Assembly: GCF_003600355.1 (NCBI RefSeq)
Contig: NZ_CP032416.1
Location: 764,183 to 828,182 of the forward strand
DNA: 64,000 nt
Source: Clostridium fermenticellae
GTDB taxonomy: Bacteria; Bacillota; Clostridia; Clostridiales; Clostridiaceae
Direction of reading: 5' to 3'
Shown here in pieces: positions 36,931-45,343 of this stretch (its first letter is position 1; every line of letters begins with the position of its first letter). Under the pieces are notes generated by a model. The model did not search any database and was not told the origin of the DNA. It was given only the letters and a program-made list of their open reading frames with translations. The position numbers and the translations under genes are program-made.

Positions 36931-38160
36931 TTGAATCATATAAAAAAGCTTTTGATATTTATTTTATGTATAGTATTTTCATTTAGTATTAATGGATGTA
37001 AAAATTATGATGCTTCAAAAGATGAAAAAAAACTCAATATATATATTGATACAAAAGATGTAAAAACACAAAATATATTAAAATATATTATAGATGAATA
37101 TAAAAAGGATAATCCTGAAGTTAAAGTTACAGCAAATAATATTATAGGTGATAAAATAGAAAATCAATTAGGCAAGTCACAGGATATTGATTTAATATGT
37201 ATTTCTAGAAATGATATGATAAATATAGTCAATAAGGGATTATTAAATGATATAGGTGGCTTTTATGAAGAAAATAAAATTAATGATAAATATTATACGG
37301 TTGTAAATGCATACGGAAGATTTAAGGACAAATATTATGGTATTCCAATAATGCCATATACTCTTGAAGTATTGTACAATAAGGATGCCATCAATTCTTT
37401 TAAATTAAAGGCACCTGACAATATTGACAATTTTAAAGAACTATTAAAAAGTTTAAATCAAATGTCTTTAAGAATACCGGTAGTTTTAGATGATAATATT
37501 GATATAAATAGCACAGTATTATCTATAATGGTAAATAATGAGATAAGTATGAAAAGGATTGAAGATAGCTACAACAATTTGGAAGCATATAGAAATTTAC
37601 CAGAAATGAAAACTGCATTTGATAATATTCAAGAGTTAGTCAAACAGGGAGTATTAAATAAAAACACCTTTGAGATTGGAAATGAAAGTAGTATAAAAAA
37701 GTTTAATAAAGGTGACATACCAGTTTTGATAACGTCTTCATATTATACAAAAGAACTTGCGAAAAATAACAACATTTCAATTATGGAATATTCAGGTAAT
37801 GCATTATCTAAAATGAGTGTGCCTGTATCCTGCAACTCTATATTATGCATGTCTGTAAATACTAAAAACAGAGAGCAGATAAGTAAATTTGCCAAATTTA
37901 TTGTGAGCGATAAATTATATAAGAAATTATCAAATAATGGGTATGTGACTAGTAACAAGAATGTAAATAAGATATTTAAGTATGGGATAAATAAGAATAT
38001 AGTGGATCAATTATCAAAGAGTAATGAGAATAATATTCCTTATACGTATAATATACCTGAGAAATTGAAATTGAATATATCGAGTAAATTAGAGGAAGTC
38101 TTAGAAGGAAGGACATCAGGTGATTTGTGGGATGAAATACTAAATGAAACATATAAGTAG
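36931..38160 (+). CDS. Extracellular solute-binding lipoprotein (family 1), orphan
   Basis: The 409-residue protein has a lipoprotein signal with lipobox FSINGC (Cys23), and a family-1 solute-binding fold (KLNIYIDTKDVKTQNILKYI, GIPIMPYTLEVLYNKDAI). Such proteins bring sugars or oligosaccharides to ABC permeases, but no permease or ATPase lies nearby, so it is an orphan or has another role such as signalling. The start is TTG at 36931 with GAGGGG upstream. It ends in a bidirectional terminator shared with the PerR-like gene. Confidence 0.83.
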   Translation: MNHIKKLLIFILCIVFSFSINGCKNYDASKDEKKLNIYIDTKDVKTQNILKYIIDEYKKDNPEVKVTANNIIGDKIENQLGKSQDIDLICISRNDMINIVNKGLLNDIGGFYEENKINDKYYTVVNAYGRFKDKYYGIPIMPYTLEVLYNKDAINSFKLKAPDNIDNFKELLKSLNQMSLRIPVVLDDNIDINSTVLSIMVNNEISMKRIEDSYNNLEAYRNLPEMKTAFDNIQELVKQGVLNKNTFEIGNESSIKKFNKGDIPVLITSSYYTKELAKNNNISIMEYSGNALSKMSVPVSCNSILCMSVNTKNREQISKFAKFIVSDKLYKKLSNNGYVTSNKNVNKIFKYGINKNIVDQLSKSNENNIPYTYNIPEKLKLNISSKLEEVLEGRTSGDLWDEILNETYK

Positions 38161-38203
38161 CTAAAAGAGACTGTCTTTTGAACTGTAAAGACAGTCTTTT
38201 TAG
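38161..38203. terminator. Bidirectional terminator between the lipoprotein and PerR-like genes
   Basis: AGACTGTCTTT (38168-38178) and AAAGACAGTCT (38187-38197) form an 11-bp stem, extended by flanking A/T tracts to nearly 18 bp, with T runs on both strands. Confidence 0.88.
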
Positions 38204-38629
38204 CTAATGACTGCTAAGTTTATCTTGACATGATTTACAAATACCATAGAAGTATACTTTGTTTCCAATAATATTATAATCTGTCAGATCTTTAATTTCA
38301 TTGTTTAAATGAGAAAATGAAATTCCTTCAATATCATCCACCCTGGAGCATTCTATACATTTTATATGGGGATGAGGTATTATATTTGCATCATATCTGA
38401 AATTGCCCTCACCTACATTGATTTCTTGAATTAACTTAACATCTGTTAATGTTTTTAATGTTTTGTATACAGTTGCAAGACTCATTGTAGGATAATCTTC
38501 CTGAAGGGCTTTATATATTATTTCAGCAGATGGATGTTTCTTTGTCGAGATTAAATATTTATAGACAGCAATACGTTGAGGAGTAAGTTTTAATTTTTTC
38601 TCTCTAAAAATAGTAGTTAAATTATTCAT
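38204..38629 (-). CDS. Fur-family repressor, PerR-like
   Basis: The 141-residue protein has an N-terminal winged helix (LTPQRIAVYKYLISTKKHPSAEIIYKAL) and a C-terminal metal-binding domain with HPHIKCIEC and FYGICKSC, the two CxxC pairs of the structural zinc site. Family members sense peroxide (PerR) or iron (Fur). Absence of the Fur-typical His-rich tail and the presence of reverse rubrerythrin 3.6 kb away suggest PerR, but this is inference. ATG 38629 is chosen for AGGGTGG upstream. A 15-bp palindrome overlaps its promoter, suggesting autoregulation. Confidence 0.87.
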   Translation of the reverse strand: MNNLTTIFREKKLKLTPQRIAVYKYLISTKKHPSAEIIYKALQEDYPTMSLATVYKTLKTLTDVKLIQEINVGEGNFRYDANIIPHPHIKCIECSRVDDIEGISFSHLNNEIKDLTDYNIIGNKVYFYGICKSCQDKLSSH

Positions 38630-38653
38630 AAACACCACCCTTATTTTTAATTA

Positions 38654-38687
38654 GTTATAGTGTATAACAAAAATGATTATTTGTCAA
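38654..38687 (-). promoter_or_regulatory. Promoter and operator-like palindrome of the PerR-like gene
   Basis: On the minus strand TTGACA (38682-38687) and TACACT (38659-38664) are 17 bp apart. GTTATA GTG TATAAC (38654-38668), a perfect 6-3-6 palindrome resembling Fur/PerR sites, covers the -10 element. Confidence 0.6.
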
Positions 38688-38782
38688 CAAAGGTTTTATG
38701 TAGATAATTATTATTTATGATTTGATAAAAGAATATATGTGGATGGGTAGGAATAAAGTGTAATAGAAGGGGGTTATGAATC

Positions 38783-40129
38783 ATGAAAATAGATAAGTGT
38801 ATCAAAGAAGTTGAAAGGGACAGCAGAGTTATTTCTAGGGCCTGTAGAATTCCATATTTTCCATTAGTAGTGGAAAGCATAAAAGGATCTATTGTAAAGG
38901 ATATAGACGGGAATGAATATATAGACCTGCTCTCCAGTGCCGGTTCAATAAATGTAGGGGGAGCTAATGAGAAGGTTAAAAAATCTATAATTGAACAGGT
39001 GAACAAATATGTTCACTATACTCCTGGCTACCTTTATAACAAACCTATGATTGATTTGGCAGAAAAACTTGTAAAAATTACACCCGGAGAATTTCCTAAA
39101 AGAGTTGCTTTTGGGCTTTCGGGTTCAGATGCTAATGACGGAGCAGTTAAATTTGCTAGGGCTTATACCGGGAAAAGTTCAATAATTAGTTTTATTGGAG
39201 CTTATCATGGTGTTACCTATGGATCTATGTCCATGTCTGCAATTACAACCAAGATGAAGAGAAAACTAGGACCTTTTTTACCCGGAATTTATAGTTTTTC
39301 TTATCCTAACTGTTATAGATGTAATTACGGTAAAAAAGAAGGGTGCTGTAATCTAGAATGCTTAAACCAGATCCAGATTGCATTTGACAGCTATTTGCCT
39401 TCCGATGAAGTGGCAGCAGTTATAATTGAGCCTATTCAAGGAGATGCTGGGCTTATAATCCCTCCAAAAAGATATATGAAGAAACTCTATGAACTTTGTG
39501 CTGAAAATGGGATTTTGTTTATAAGTGAAGAAGTCCAGCAGGGGTTTGGCCGTACAGGAAAATGGTTTGGTATTGAAAATTTTGATTTGATTCCGGATGC
39601 GGTTATTCTTGGGAAATCCATGGGTGGCGGACTGCCGTTGAGTGCTATTGTAGGAAGAGAAGAGATAATGCAGAGTCTTGATCCTCCTGCTCATATATTT
39701 ACAACAGCTGCTAATCCTGTATGTTGTTCCTCTGCTGTTAGTACTATAAATATAATTTCTGAAGATGGATTTTTAAAACATGTTAATGAAGTAGGGAATT
39801 TTGCGAAAAACTATCTGAATAATCTGAAAGACGAATGTTCTATTATAGGAGATGTAAGAGGAGTTGGATTATCCATAGGAGTGGAATTAGTTAAAGATAA
39901 AATCAGCAAAGAAAAAAATATAAAAGGTGCTTTGAAAATATGTTACAGGTGTTATGAAAAGGGAGTTATTCTAATATGCCTAAATGGAAATGTACTTAGA
40001 ATTCAACCACCTCTAATTATTACGAAGGATGAAATGTTTAAGGCCTTGGAAATTATAAAGTCCTCTATTGAAGATTATCTGCAGGGGAATATACCTGATG
40101 AGGTATTGAATACAATAAAAGGGTGGTAA
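38783..40129 (+). CDS. Class III aminotransferase (4-aminobutyrate-aminotransferase/epimerase-like)
   Basis: The 448-residue PLP enzyme has SGSDANDGAVKFAR (phosphate loop), GAYHG, and PLP lysine K278 in VILGKSMGGGLP. A cysteine-rich segment (residues 177-193: CYRC, GCCNLEC) is common in clostridial and archaeal members. The position that normally reads DEVQ reads EEVQ here, so the conserved aspartate that contacts the PLP ring nitrogen is Glu249. Possible substrates are 4-aminobutyrate, ornithine-type amines or, as in epimerase relatives, branched amino acids. The permease downstream suggests use of an imported amino acid. Confidence 0.85.
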   Translation: MKIDKCIKEVERDSRVISRACRIPYFPLVVESIKGSIVKDIDGNEYIDLLSSAGSINVGGANEKVKKSIIEQVNKYVHYTPGYLYNKPMIDLAEKLVKITPGEFPKRVAFGLSGSDANDGAVKFARAYTGKSSIISFIGAYHGVTYGSMSMSAITTKMKRKLGPFLPGIYSFSYPNCYRCNYGKKEGCCNLECLNQIQIAFDSYLPSDEVAAVIIEPIQGDAGLIIPPKRYMKKLYELCAENGILFISEEVQQGFGRTGKWFGIENFDLIPDAVILGKSMGGGLPLSAIVGREEIMQSLDPPAHIFTTAANPVCCSSAVSTINIISEDGFLKHVNEVGNFAKNYLNNLKDECSIIGDVRGVGLSIGVELVKDKISKEKNIKGALKICYRCYEKGVILICLNGNVLRIQPPLIITKDEMFKALEIIKSSIEDYLQGNIPDEVLNTIKGW

Positions 40130-40204
40130 TAAAAGTAAACTTAAAAGAAGATTTTATACTTTCTAGATTGACCGTAAAATAAAGTGAGAAGGGTAGGAAA
40201 ATGT

Positions 40205-41608
40205 ATGGCTTCAGAAAATAAAGTAACTTATGAAAAAGAATCATTGGAGAGAGGTCTAAAAAATAGACATATTCAAATGATTGCTATAGGGGGAACAATA
40301 GGAACTGGACTTTTTTATGGGAGCAAGGATTCAATTTCTGCAGCTGGTCCAGCCGTTTTAGTATCATTTTTAATTGCCGGATGTATAGTATTTTTAACTA
40401 TGCGAGCTTTAGGAGAGATGAGTGTAGCAGAGCCAGTATCTGGATCGTTTAGTGCATTTGCATATAAATATTCGGGAAAATTTTTAGGCTATTTATCTGG
40501 ATGGACATATTGGCTTATGCTAGTGTTAGCAGCTATGGGGGAAGTAACTGCATCCGGTATTTATATGAATTTTTGGTATCCACAGCTGCCAGCTTGGTTA
40601 ACAGGTTTTATATGCTTATTAATATTGACAATAGTTAACCTTACTTCAGTAAAATCATTTGGTGAATTTGAATTTTGGTTTGCAGCGATTAAGGTAGTTA
40701 CAATATTGGCAATGATTGCTTTTGGAATTCTTATTATTTTTTTTGGTGTTGGACATAAAGGAATTCCTGTTGGATTGACTAATTTAACGGCACATGGTGG
40801 TTTTGCTCCTAATGGATTTTCTGGTATTTTGCTGGGATTAGTTATGGCAACATTTTCATTTTTAGGTGTAGAAATGATTGGTACAACAGCAGGAGAATCT
40901 GAAGATGTAGAGAAATCATTTCCAAAAGCGATTAATAATGTAGCATTAAGAATATTAATTTTTTATGTTGGTGCAATTTTTATTGTGGTGTCACTGTTTC
41001 CTTGGAATGGTGCAGCAACATTTAAAGGAAGTCCTTTTGTAGCTGTATTTTTACAAGTAGGTATTCATTCAGCTGCAGGAATAATTAATTTTGTAGTGAT
41101 TACGGCTGCATTATCCGGGATGAATAGTTGTATTTATGTTGGATCAAGAATGGTGTTTAATCTTTCTCTGCAAGGTAATGCACCGAAGTTTTTGAGTTCA
41201 ATTACTAAAAAAACCAAAACACCTTATGCATCAATTATTCTTATTTCTTCAGTAGTTATGCTTGCGGTTGTTGCTAATTATTTTGTTCCAGAAAAAGTAT
41301 TTGGGTTTGTTACCGGATTAGCTGTTGTTGCAGGTTTGACATCATGGGCAACTATTATTTATGTTCAAATTAAATTCAGGCGTGCTAAAATGAAGAATAA
41401 TGAACGCATAGCTTTTAAAATGCCATGGTGGCCATATTCGTCATATATAGTATTTGGATTTATTGCTTTAGTATTAATTATAATGGCTATTAATCCAGGT
41501 ACAAGACCTATTATTTATGCAGCACCATTTTGGTTTGCATTTATTATCATAATTTATATATTTTCCATTAATAAAAAAAATGTTATTAAAGGAGAAAGTA
41601 AAAAATAA
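40205..41608 (+). CDS. Amino-acid permease (AAT family, APC superfamily)
   Basis: The 467-residue protein has about 12 membrane helices. The signature is RHIQMIAIGGTIGTGLFYGS at the N-terminus, followed by GPAVLVSFLIAGCIVFLTM and ALGEMSVAEPVSGSF. The length matches AAT-family permeases for GABA, lysine, proline or aromatic amino acids. ATG 40205 is chosen (GGTAGG upstream) over the GTG at 40184. It follows the aminotransferase by about 75 bp and probably supplies its substrate. Confidence 0.88.
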   Translation: MASENKVTYEKESLERGLKNRHIQMIAIGGTIGTGLFYGSKDSISAAGPAVLVSFLIAGCIVFLTMRALGEMSVAEPVSGSFSAFAYKYSGKFLGYLSGWTYWLMLVLAAMGEVTASGIYMNFWYPQLPAWLTGFICLLILTIVNLTSVKSFGEFEFWFAAIKVVTILAMIAFGILIIFFGVGHKGIPVGLTNLTAHGGFAPNGFSGILLGLVMATFSFLGVEMIGTTAGESEDVEKSFPKAINNVALRILIFYVGAIFIVVSLFPWNGAATFKGSPFVAVFLQVGIHSAAGIINFVVITAALSGMNSCIYVGSRMVFNLSLQGNAPKFLSSITKKTKTPYASIILISSVVMLAVVANYFVPEKVFGFVTGLAVVAGLTSWATIIYVQIKFRRAKMKNNERIAFKMPWWPYSSYIVFGFIALVLIIMAINPGTRPIIYAAPFWFAFIIIIYIFSINKKNVIKGESKK

Positions 41609-41882
41609 TACATTTTTTTAATCAAATTTCTATCTTTATTTAGAAAGATTTTTGAAAATGGTTAATATAAAGATTGTATATAGATAATTATTACCGATAA
41701 TGTAATGATAAATTGTATTTAAATAATAATTAATAATGCTATTTTATCATTTTAAGTATATATTTTTTTCTATATTGTGAAAATTTGAAATTTATATCAA
41801 CTGTACTTGATTTTTATACTATATATGATAAAATTATATATGTTAAATAATTAACAATAAATTTACTTTAGTTCGTTTCTCT

Positions 41883-41943
41883 AAATAAGGAATATACCAC
41901 TAGATAATTTTTAATTTATTCTGTAGTGTATTCCTTATTTAAT
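41883..41943 (+). terminator. Terminator-like hairpin, downstream of the permease
   Basis: AAATAAGGAATATACCACTA (41883-41902) pairs with TAGTGTATTCCTTATTT (41924-41940) with small bulges. It is 275 bp from the permease stop, so it may end a long 3' UTR or a separate transcript. Confidence 0.55.
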
Positions 41944-42046
41944 GTATTATTGATTTAATTGTTGAATGTAGAAATGAGTTTTTATTTATATAGTACTATA
42001 TTTTGTGCTATAGGAAAGTATAATATAAGATTATAGATTAATTATA

Positions 42047-42094
42047 AAAAAATTGTTTTAAAGATTACTAATTTTTAAAACAATTTTTTTATAA
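42047..42094. terminator. A/T hairpin terminator before reverse rubrerythrin
   Basis: AAATTGTTTTAAA pairs with TTTAAAACAATTT, and the right arm runs into a T tract (42081-42090). The symmetry would allow termination on both strands. Confidence 0.6.
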
Positions 42095-42109
42095 TTTTTT
42101 AAAAATATA

Positions 42110-42164
42110 TTGACAAATAATACTTAAAGTAGTAAACTAAAAACATAATAAATAATAATTATTA
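42110..42164 (+). promoter_or_regulatory. Promoter and candidate PerR sites of reverse rubrerythrin
   Basis: TTGACA (42110-42115) and TAAACT (42133-42138) are 17 bp apart. TACTT A AAGTA (42121-42131), an 11-bp palindrome, lies between -35 and -10. TAATAATTATTA (42153-42164), a perfect 12-bp palindrome akin to PerR-type AT-rich boxes, lies downstream of -10. Either could be a repressor site; AT-richness makes chance matches likely. Confidence 0.45.
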
Positions 42165-42224
42165 AATAAAAATAAATATTAAAAAATAAATTAAGATCAT
42201 AAATGATTTGGGAGGAATATTAAT

Positions 42225-42770
42225 ATGAAAAAATTTGTTTGTTCAGTATGTGGATATGTTTATGAAGGAGAAGAGGCACCAGAGAAGTGTCCTCAATGTG
42301 GAGCAGGAAAAGATAAATTTACTGAAAAAGTAGATGGCGAAATGGCATGGGCAGATGAGCATAAGATAGGTGTAGCACAGGGAGTGGATAAAGAAGTAAT
42401 AGAAGGATTAAGAGCTAACTTTACAGGAGAATGTACTGAAGTTGGAATGTATCTTGCAATGAGCCGTCAGGCAGACAGAGAAGGATATCCAGAAGTGGCA
42501 GAAGCATATAAGAGAATAGCATTTGAAGAGGCAGAGCATGCATCTAAATTTGCAGAAATGCTGGGAGAGGTAGTAGCACCTGACACAAAGAAGAATCTAG
42601 AAGTAAGAATTGAAGCAGAATATGGTGCCTGCAAGGGTAAAAAGGATTTAGCAGTATTGGCAAAGAAGTTAAATTATGATGCAATACATGATACAGTTCA
42701 TGAAATGTGCAAGGATGAAGCAAGACATGGTGCTGCATTTAGAGGATTATTAAATAGATATTTTAAATAA
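42225..42770 (+). CDS. Reverse rubrerythrin (rubredoxin domain first)
   Basis: The 181-residue protein opens with a rubredoxin domain (C6-C9 and C22-C25 in CSVCGYVY and KCPQCGAG) followed by a ferritin-like diiron domain with [26 protein letters not shown] and [13 protein letters not shown]. Classical rubrerythrins have the opposite order. Reverse rubrerythrins of Clostridium detoxify hydrogen peroxide and oxygen with NADH-derived electrons and are repressed by PerR. It is monocistronic between two terminators, and the PerR-like gene is 3.6 kb away. Confidence 0.93.
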   Translation: MKKFVCSVCGYVYEGEEAPEKCPQCGAGKDKFTEKVDGEMAWADEHKIGVAQGVDKEVIEGLRANFTGECTEVGMYLAMSRQADREGYPEVAEAYKRIAFEEAEHASKFAEMLGEVVAPDTKKNLEVRIEAEYGACKGKKDLAVLAKKLNYDAIHDTVHEMCKDEARHGAAFRGLLNRYFK

Positions 42771-42794
42771 AAATTTCATAAAAATTAATTTTTT

Positions 42795-42839
42795 AGAACC
42801 ATCTTAAGATAATATTTTAAGATGGTTCTATTTGATTTT
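42795..42839 (+). terminator. Terminator of reverse rubrerythrin
   Basis: AGAACCATCTTAA (42795-42807) and TTAAGATGGTTCT (42817-42829) form a perfect 13-bp stem, followed by a T-rich sequence. Confidence 0.88.
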
Positions 42840-42922
42840 GTAATTTGCTTGGGTTTACTATATAATTACAAGTAATAGTTTTAGATATATCATTTCGTTA
42901 ATTAATGGAGATGGAATATGAT

Positions 42923-43507
42923 ATGAATTTATATTTTGTAAGACATGGACAGACTATATATAATAAATTAGGATGTTATTATGGTAGTTTAGATGTTCCA
43001 ATAACAAAAGTTGGACAGTCTCAAGCTGAAAAAGCATCAGAAATACTAAGTGACGTAGATTTTAAAAAGCTCTATGTAAGTGAAAGAAGTAGGACTGTCC
43101 AAACTGCTGATATAATATTGAAAGACAAAAAAATTAATACAATTGTTGACAAGAGATTGAATGAAACTGATTTTGGAAAGTTTGAGGGTAAAAATTATAA
43201 AGAACTCAGTAAGTTGTTTAAGAACGAATTTGAAGCATGGAATAGTGATTGGAAAAATACACCGCCATTAGGTGGGGAAAGTTGTATTCAAACTTATAGC
43301 AGAGTTAGTAGCTTTATGGATGATATATTAAAATTAAATGAAGATAACGTACTTATAGTTTGTCATGGTGGCATAATACGATCTGTATACTGTTATGTTT
43401 TAAACAGTATTGATTTTTTTTGGAAGTTCAACTCTTTAAATGGTGATATATCAATTATAAAATATGAATACGATAATCTCTATATAGATACTATAATGCA
43501 TGTATAA
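42923..43507 (+). CDS. cobC: Histidine phosphatase (probable alpha-ribazole phosphatase)
   Basis: The 194-residue protein shows the phosphohistidine motif YFVRHGQTIYNKLGCYYG at the N-terminus, YVSERSRTVQTADI, the ETDFGKFEG acid motif and VCHGGIIRSV. This is the phosphoglycerate-mutase-like superfamily. In the cobamide pathway CobC removes phosphate from alpha-ribazole 5'-phosphate, and adjacency to cobS and cobU supports this. ATG 42923 is chosen because GGAGATGG lies about 12 bp upstream; the frame opens at 42905. No cobalamin riboswitch was seen ahead of it. Confidence 0.82.
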   Translation: MNLYFVRHGQTIYNKLGCYYGSLDVPITKVGQSQAEKASEILSDVDFKKLYVSERSRTVQTADIILKDKKINTIVDKRLNETDFGKFEGKNYKELSKLFKNEFEAWNSDWKNTPPLGGESCIQTYSRVSSFMDDILKLNEDNVLIVCHGGIIRSVYCYVLNSIDFFWKFNSLNGDISIIKYEYDNLYIDTIMHV

Positions 43508-43554
43508 TTATGTTTTAAGGATAAATATTTCGTTTGGAGGAAATTAATAGGTAT

Positions 43555-44304
43555 ATGAAGAGAATTTTTTTGAATTTTTTATTAATGGTACAGTTTCTTA
43601 CTAAGATTCCGGTAAAATTTAATTTGCCATGCGAATTAAGTGATTTTAAAAGAGGAGCGGCATTTATGCCTTTAATAGGACTTATTATTGGTACAGTACA
43701 GTTTTTTGCATATAAAGGACTTGTGATGATACTACCCTTGAATGTTACGATTGTTTTGATTGTAACTATTGGAATTTTTATAACAGGTGGATTTCATTTA
43801 GATGGACTAGGTGATACATGTGATGGCTTTTTTGCCTTTAAGGAGGATAAGAAGGCAATAGATATTATGAAGGACAGCAGAATAGGAACGTATTCGTGTA
43901 TAAGTTTGATAATAGATATACTTCTTAAGTATACCCTTTTATATTTTATAGTGCCTAAATTTCCTATAGCAATTATAGCTTCTCCGATGATTGCCAGATT
44001 ATGTACCGTATTTATAGCATGTATTGGAAAAACAGCTAAAAGCAGTGGTACAGGAAACCTTTTTATATCAAATGTTGGTAAACTTCAGTTTTTTATAGCA
44101 TTTTTAATAACTAGTGTAATTTTGTCACTTGTTATGAATCCTAAGTATGTGTTGATGCTTGTATTTTCAGGTGCAATTTTTACAGTTATTTTTAATTTAT
44201 TTTGTGATATAAAAATAGGAGGACTTACTGGAGATACTTTAGGTGCTAGTAACGAGTTAAATGAAATATTTAGCTTAATGTTAATAGCAATAATTATGAA
44301 GTAA
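43555..44304 (+). CDS. cobS: Adenosylcobinamide-GDP ribazoletransferase
   Basis: CobS is the membrane enzyme joining adenosylcobinamide-GDP with alpha-ribazole, finishing the cobamide nucleotide loop. The 249-residue chain has about six membrane helices and family motifs FLTKIPV, GGFHLDGLGDTCDGF, DSRIGTYS and GGLTGDTLGASNEL. GGAGG lies 14 bp before ATG 43555, a little far, and the frame also opens at a TTG within that site. It is followed after 20 bp by cobU. Confidence 0.93.
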   Translation: MKRIFLNFLLMVQFLTKIPVKFNLPCELSDFKRGAAFMPLIGLIIGTVQFFAYKGLVMILPLNVTIVLIVTIGIFITGGFHLDGLGDTCDGFFAFKEDKKAIDIMKDSRIGTYSCISLIIDILLKYTLLYFIVPKFPIAIIASPMIARLCTVFIACIGKTAKSSGTGNLFISNVGKLQFFIAFLITSVILSLVMNPKYVLMLVFSGAIFTVIFNLFCDIKIGGLTGDTLGASNELNEIFSLMLIAIIMK

Positions 44305-44324
44305 AGAGAGGAAGAATTGATGTA

Positions 44325-44873
44325 ATGGGAAATGTGGTTTTAATTACAGGGGGAAGTAGAAGTGGAAAGAGTGGTTTTGCAGAGAAGCTTTTAAAAGATA
44401 AAGATGATGTTCTTTATATTGCGACAGCGGTTGTTACTGATCTTGAAATGAAAAGAAGAGTTGAAATTCATAGGAATCGTCGAAATTGTAAATGGACTAC
44501 ATATGAAGGACATAAAAATTTTGATATTGTTTTGAGAGATTATAATGAGAAATATATTATGTTTGAATGTGTAGGAACTATGATTACAGATTTGATGCTT
44601 GATGAAAATTGTGATTTTGAGAATATGAGTGTGAGTGAAATAGATTCTCTAGAAAAGAAAATCAACCTGGAAATAGATAAGCTAATTAAGATAATTAGGA
44701 ATGAAAATAGGAATCTTATAATAATAACAAATGAAGTAGGTTGTGGGATAGTTCCAGAATATAGGATGGGAAGGATTTTTTCTGATATTTTGGGACGCAT
44801 TAATCAATTTTTGGGACAGGTAAGTGATGAGGTATATATGGTTTCATGTGGTATACCACTTAAATTGAAGTGA
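44325..44873 (+). CDS. cobU: Adenosylcobinamide kinase / guanylyltransferase
   Basis: CobU phosphorylates adenosylcobinamide and attaches GMP, giving the substrate of CobS. The 182-residue protein has the P-loop ITGGSRSGKSGFAEKLL, the guanylate-accepting RRVEIHRNRR region (His at about 48), NEVGCGIVPE and a C-terminal GRINQ segment. It ends the cobC-cobS-cobU cluster. The cluster completes imported or salvaged cobamides; corrinoid methyltransferases at 61-64 kb are possible users. Confidence 0.93.
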   Translation: MGNVVLITGGSRSGKSGFAEKLLKDKDDVLYIATAVVTDLEMKRRVEIHRNRRNCKWTTYEGHKNFDIVLRDYNEKYIMFECVGTMITDLMLDENCDFENMSVSEIDSLEKKINLEIDKLIKIIRNENRNLIIITNEVGCGIVPEYRMGRIFSDILGRINQFLGQVSDEVYMVSCGIPLKLK

Positions 44874-44939
44874 TCTATGGTAAAAATATATTATAAAAAT
44901 CTTATATTTTTATTTGTAAAAAATCAAAATATGAGATAA

Positions 44940-44971
44940 TATAATTTATAGTATACTTAATATACTATAAA
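44940..44971 (+). promoter_or_regulatory. -10 element and perfect palindrome upstream of the DUF1858 gene
   Basis: TATAAT (44940-44945) is followed immediately by TTTATAGTATA CTTAA TATACTATAAA (44945-44971), a perfect 11-bp inverted repeat with a 5-nt loop. It may be an operator at the transcription start or a 5' hairpin. No good -35 with normal spacing is seen. Confidence 0.45.
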
Positions 44972-44995
44972 TGAAACAGGAAAAGAGGTATAAAT

Positions 44996-45193
44996 ATGGA
45001 AAAAATAAATAAAGATATGACAATTGGCGAAGTTGTTAAAATGAATGTTAAAAATGCTGAAACTTTAATGATGTTTGGAATGGGATGTGTAGGTTGTCCT
45101 TCAGCTCAGGCTGAAACACTGGAAGAGGCAGCACAAGTTCACGGCATAGATATTGATAATCTATTAAAAGCTTTGAACTCAGTAGAAGCATAG
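44996..45193 (+). CDS. DUF1858 small redox-disulfide-domain protein
   Basis: The 65-residue protein has the pattern of the 'hybrid-cluster-protein-associated redox disulfide' family: ITIGEVV-like opening (MTIGEVVKMN), GMGCVGCPSAQAETLEEAA with CxxCP, then a short helix. Family members are small cytoplasmic proteins with probable thiol redox or iron-sulfur related roles. It has its own -10/palindrome and its own terminator. AAGAGG precedes the ATG. Confidence 0.85.
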   Translation: MEKINKDMTIGEVVKMNVKNAETLMMFGMGCVGCPSAQAETLEEAAQVHGIDIDNLLKALNSVEA

Positions 45194-45200
45194 AAATTGT

Positions 45201-45235
45201 AGGCTATAGTTTGTTATATTGCTATAGCCTTTTTT
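45201..45235 (+). terminator. Terminator of the DUF1858 gene
   Basis: AGGCTATAG and CTATAGCCT form a 9-bp stem with a 12-nt loop, followed by five to six T. Confidence 0.87.
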
Positions 45236-45248
45236 GTTTGTTTTATAA

Positions 45249-45305
45249 TTGACATTAACATTTTTATAATATAATATATCTTATATAAGTGAGCAGTCAC
45301 TCATA
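45249..45305 (+). promoter_or_regulatory. Promoter and operator of the TetR gene
   Basis: TTGACA (45249-45254) and TAATAT (45272-45277) have 17-bp spacing. A 22-bp palindrome, TATAAGTGA GCAG TCACTCATA (45284-45305), with one mismatch, lies directly downstream of -10, a position suited to autorepression. Its core AAGTGAGyArTCACTCAT recurs at 55217-55238. Confidence 0.72.
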
Positions 45306-45343
45306 GTTATATGATTTATTTAAAAAGGGGATAGTAGGGCAAT

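Larger units (their letters stand above)
41609..42224. other. 616-bp AT-rich intergenic region with two hairpins
   Basis: No ORF is supported. The stretch holds a terminator-like hairpin at 41883-41943, a second at 42047-42094, and the promoter region of reverse rubrerythrin near 42110-42170. Both hairpins are nearly symmetrical. The sequence between them (41944-42046) shows nothing I can name; a small RNA is possible but not supported. Confidence 0.5.

Noticed and set aside
42840-42922. Cobalamin riboswitch before the cobCSU genes
   Set aside because: The gap is too short and lacks the conserved B12-box type motif.
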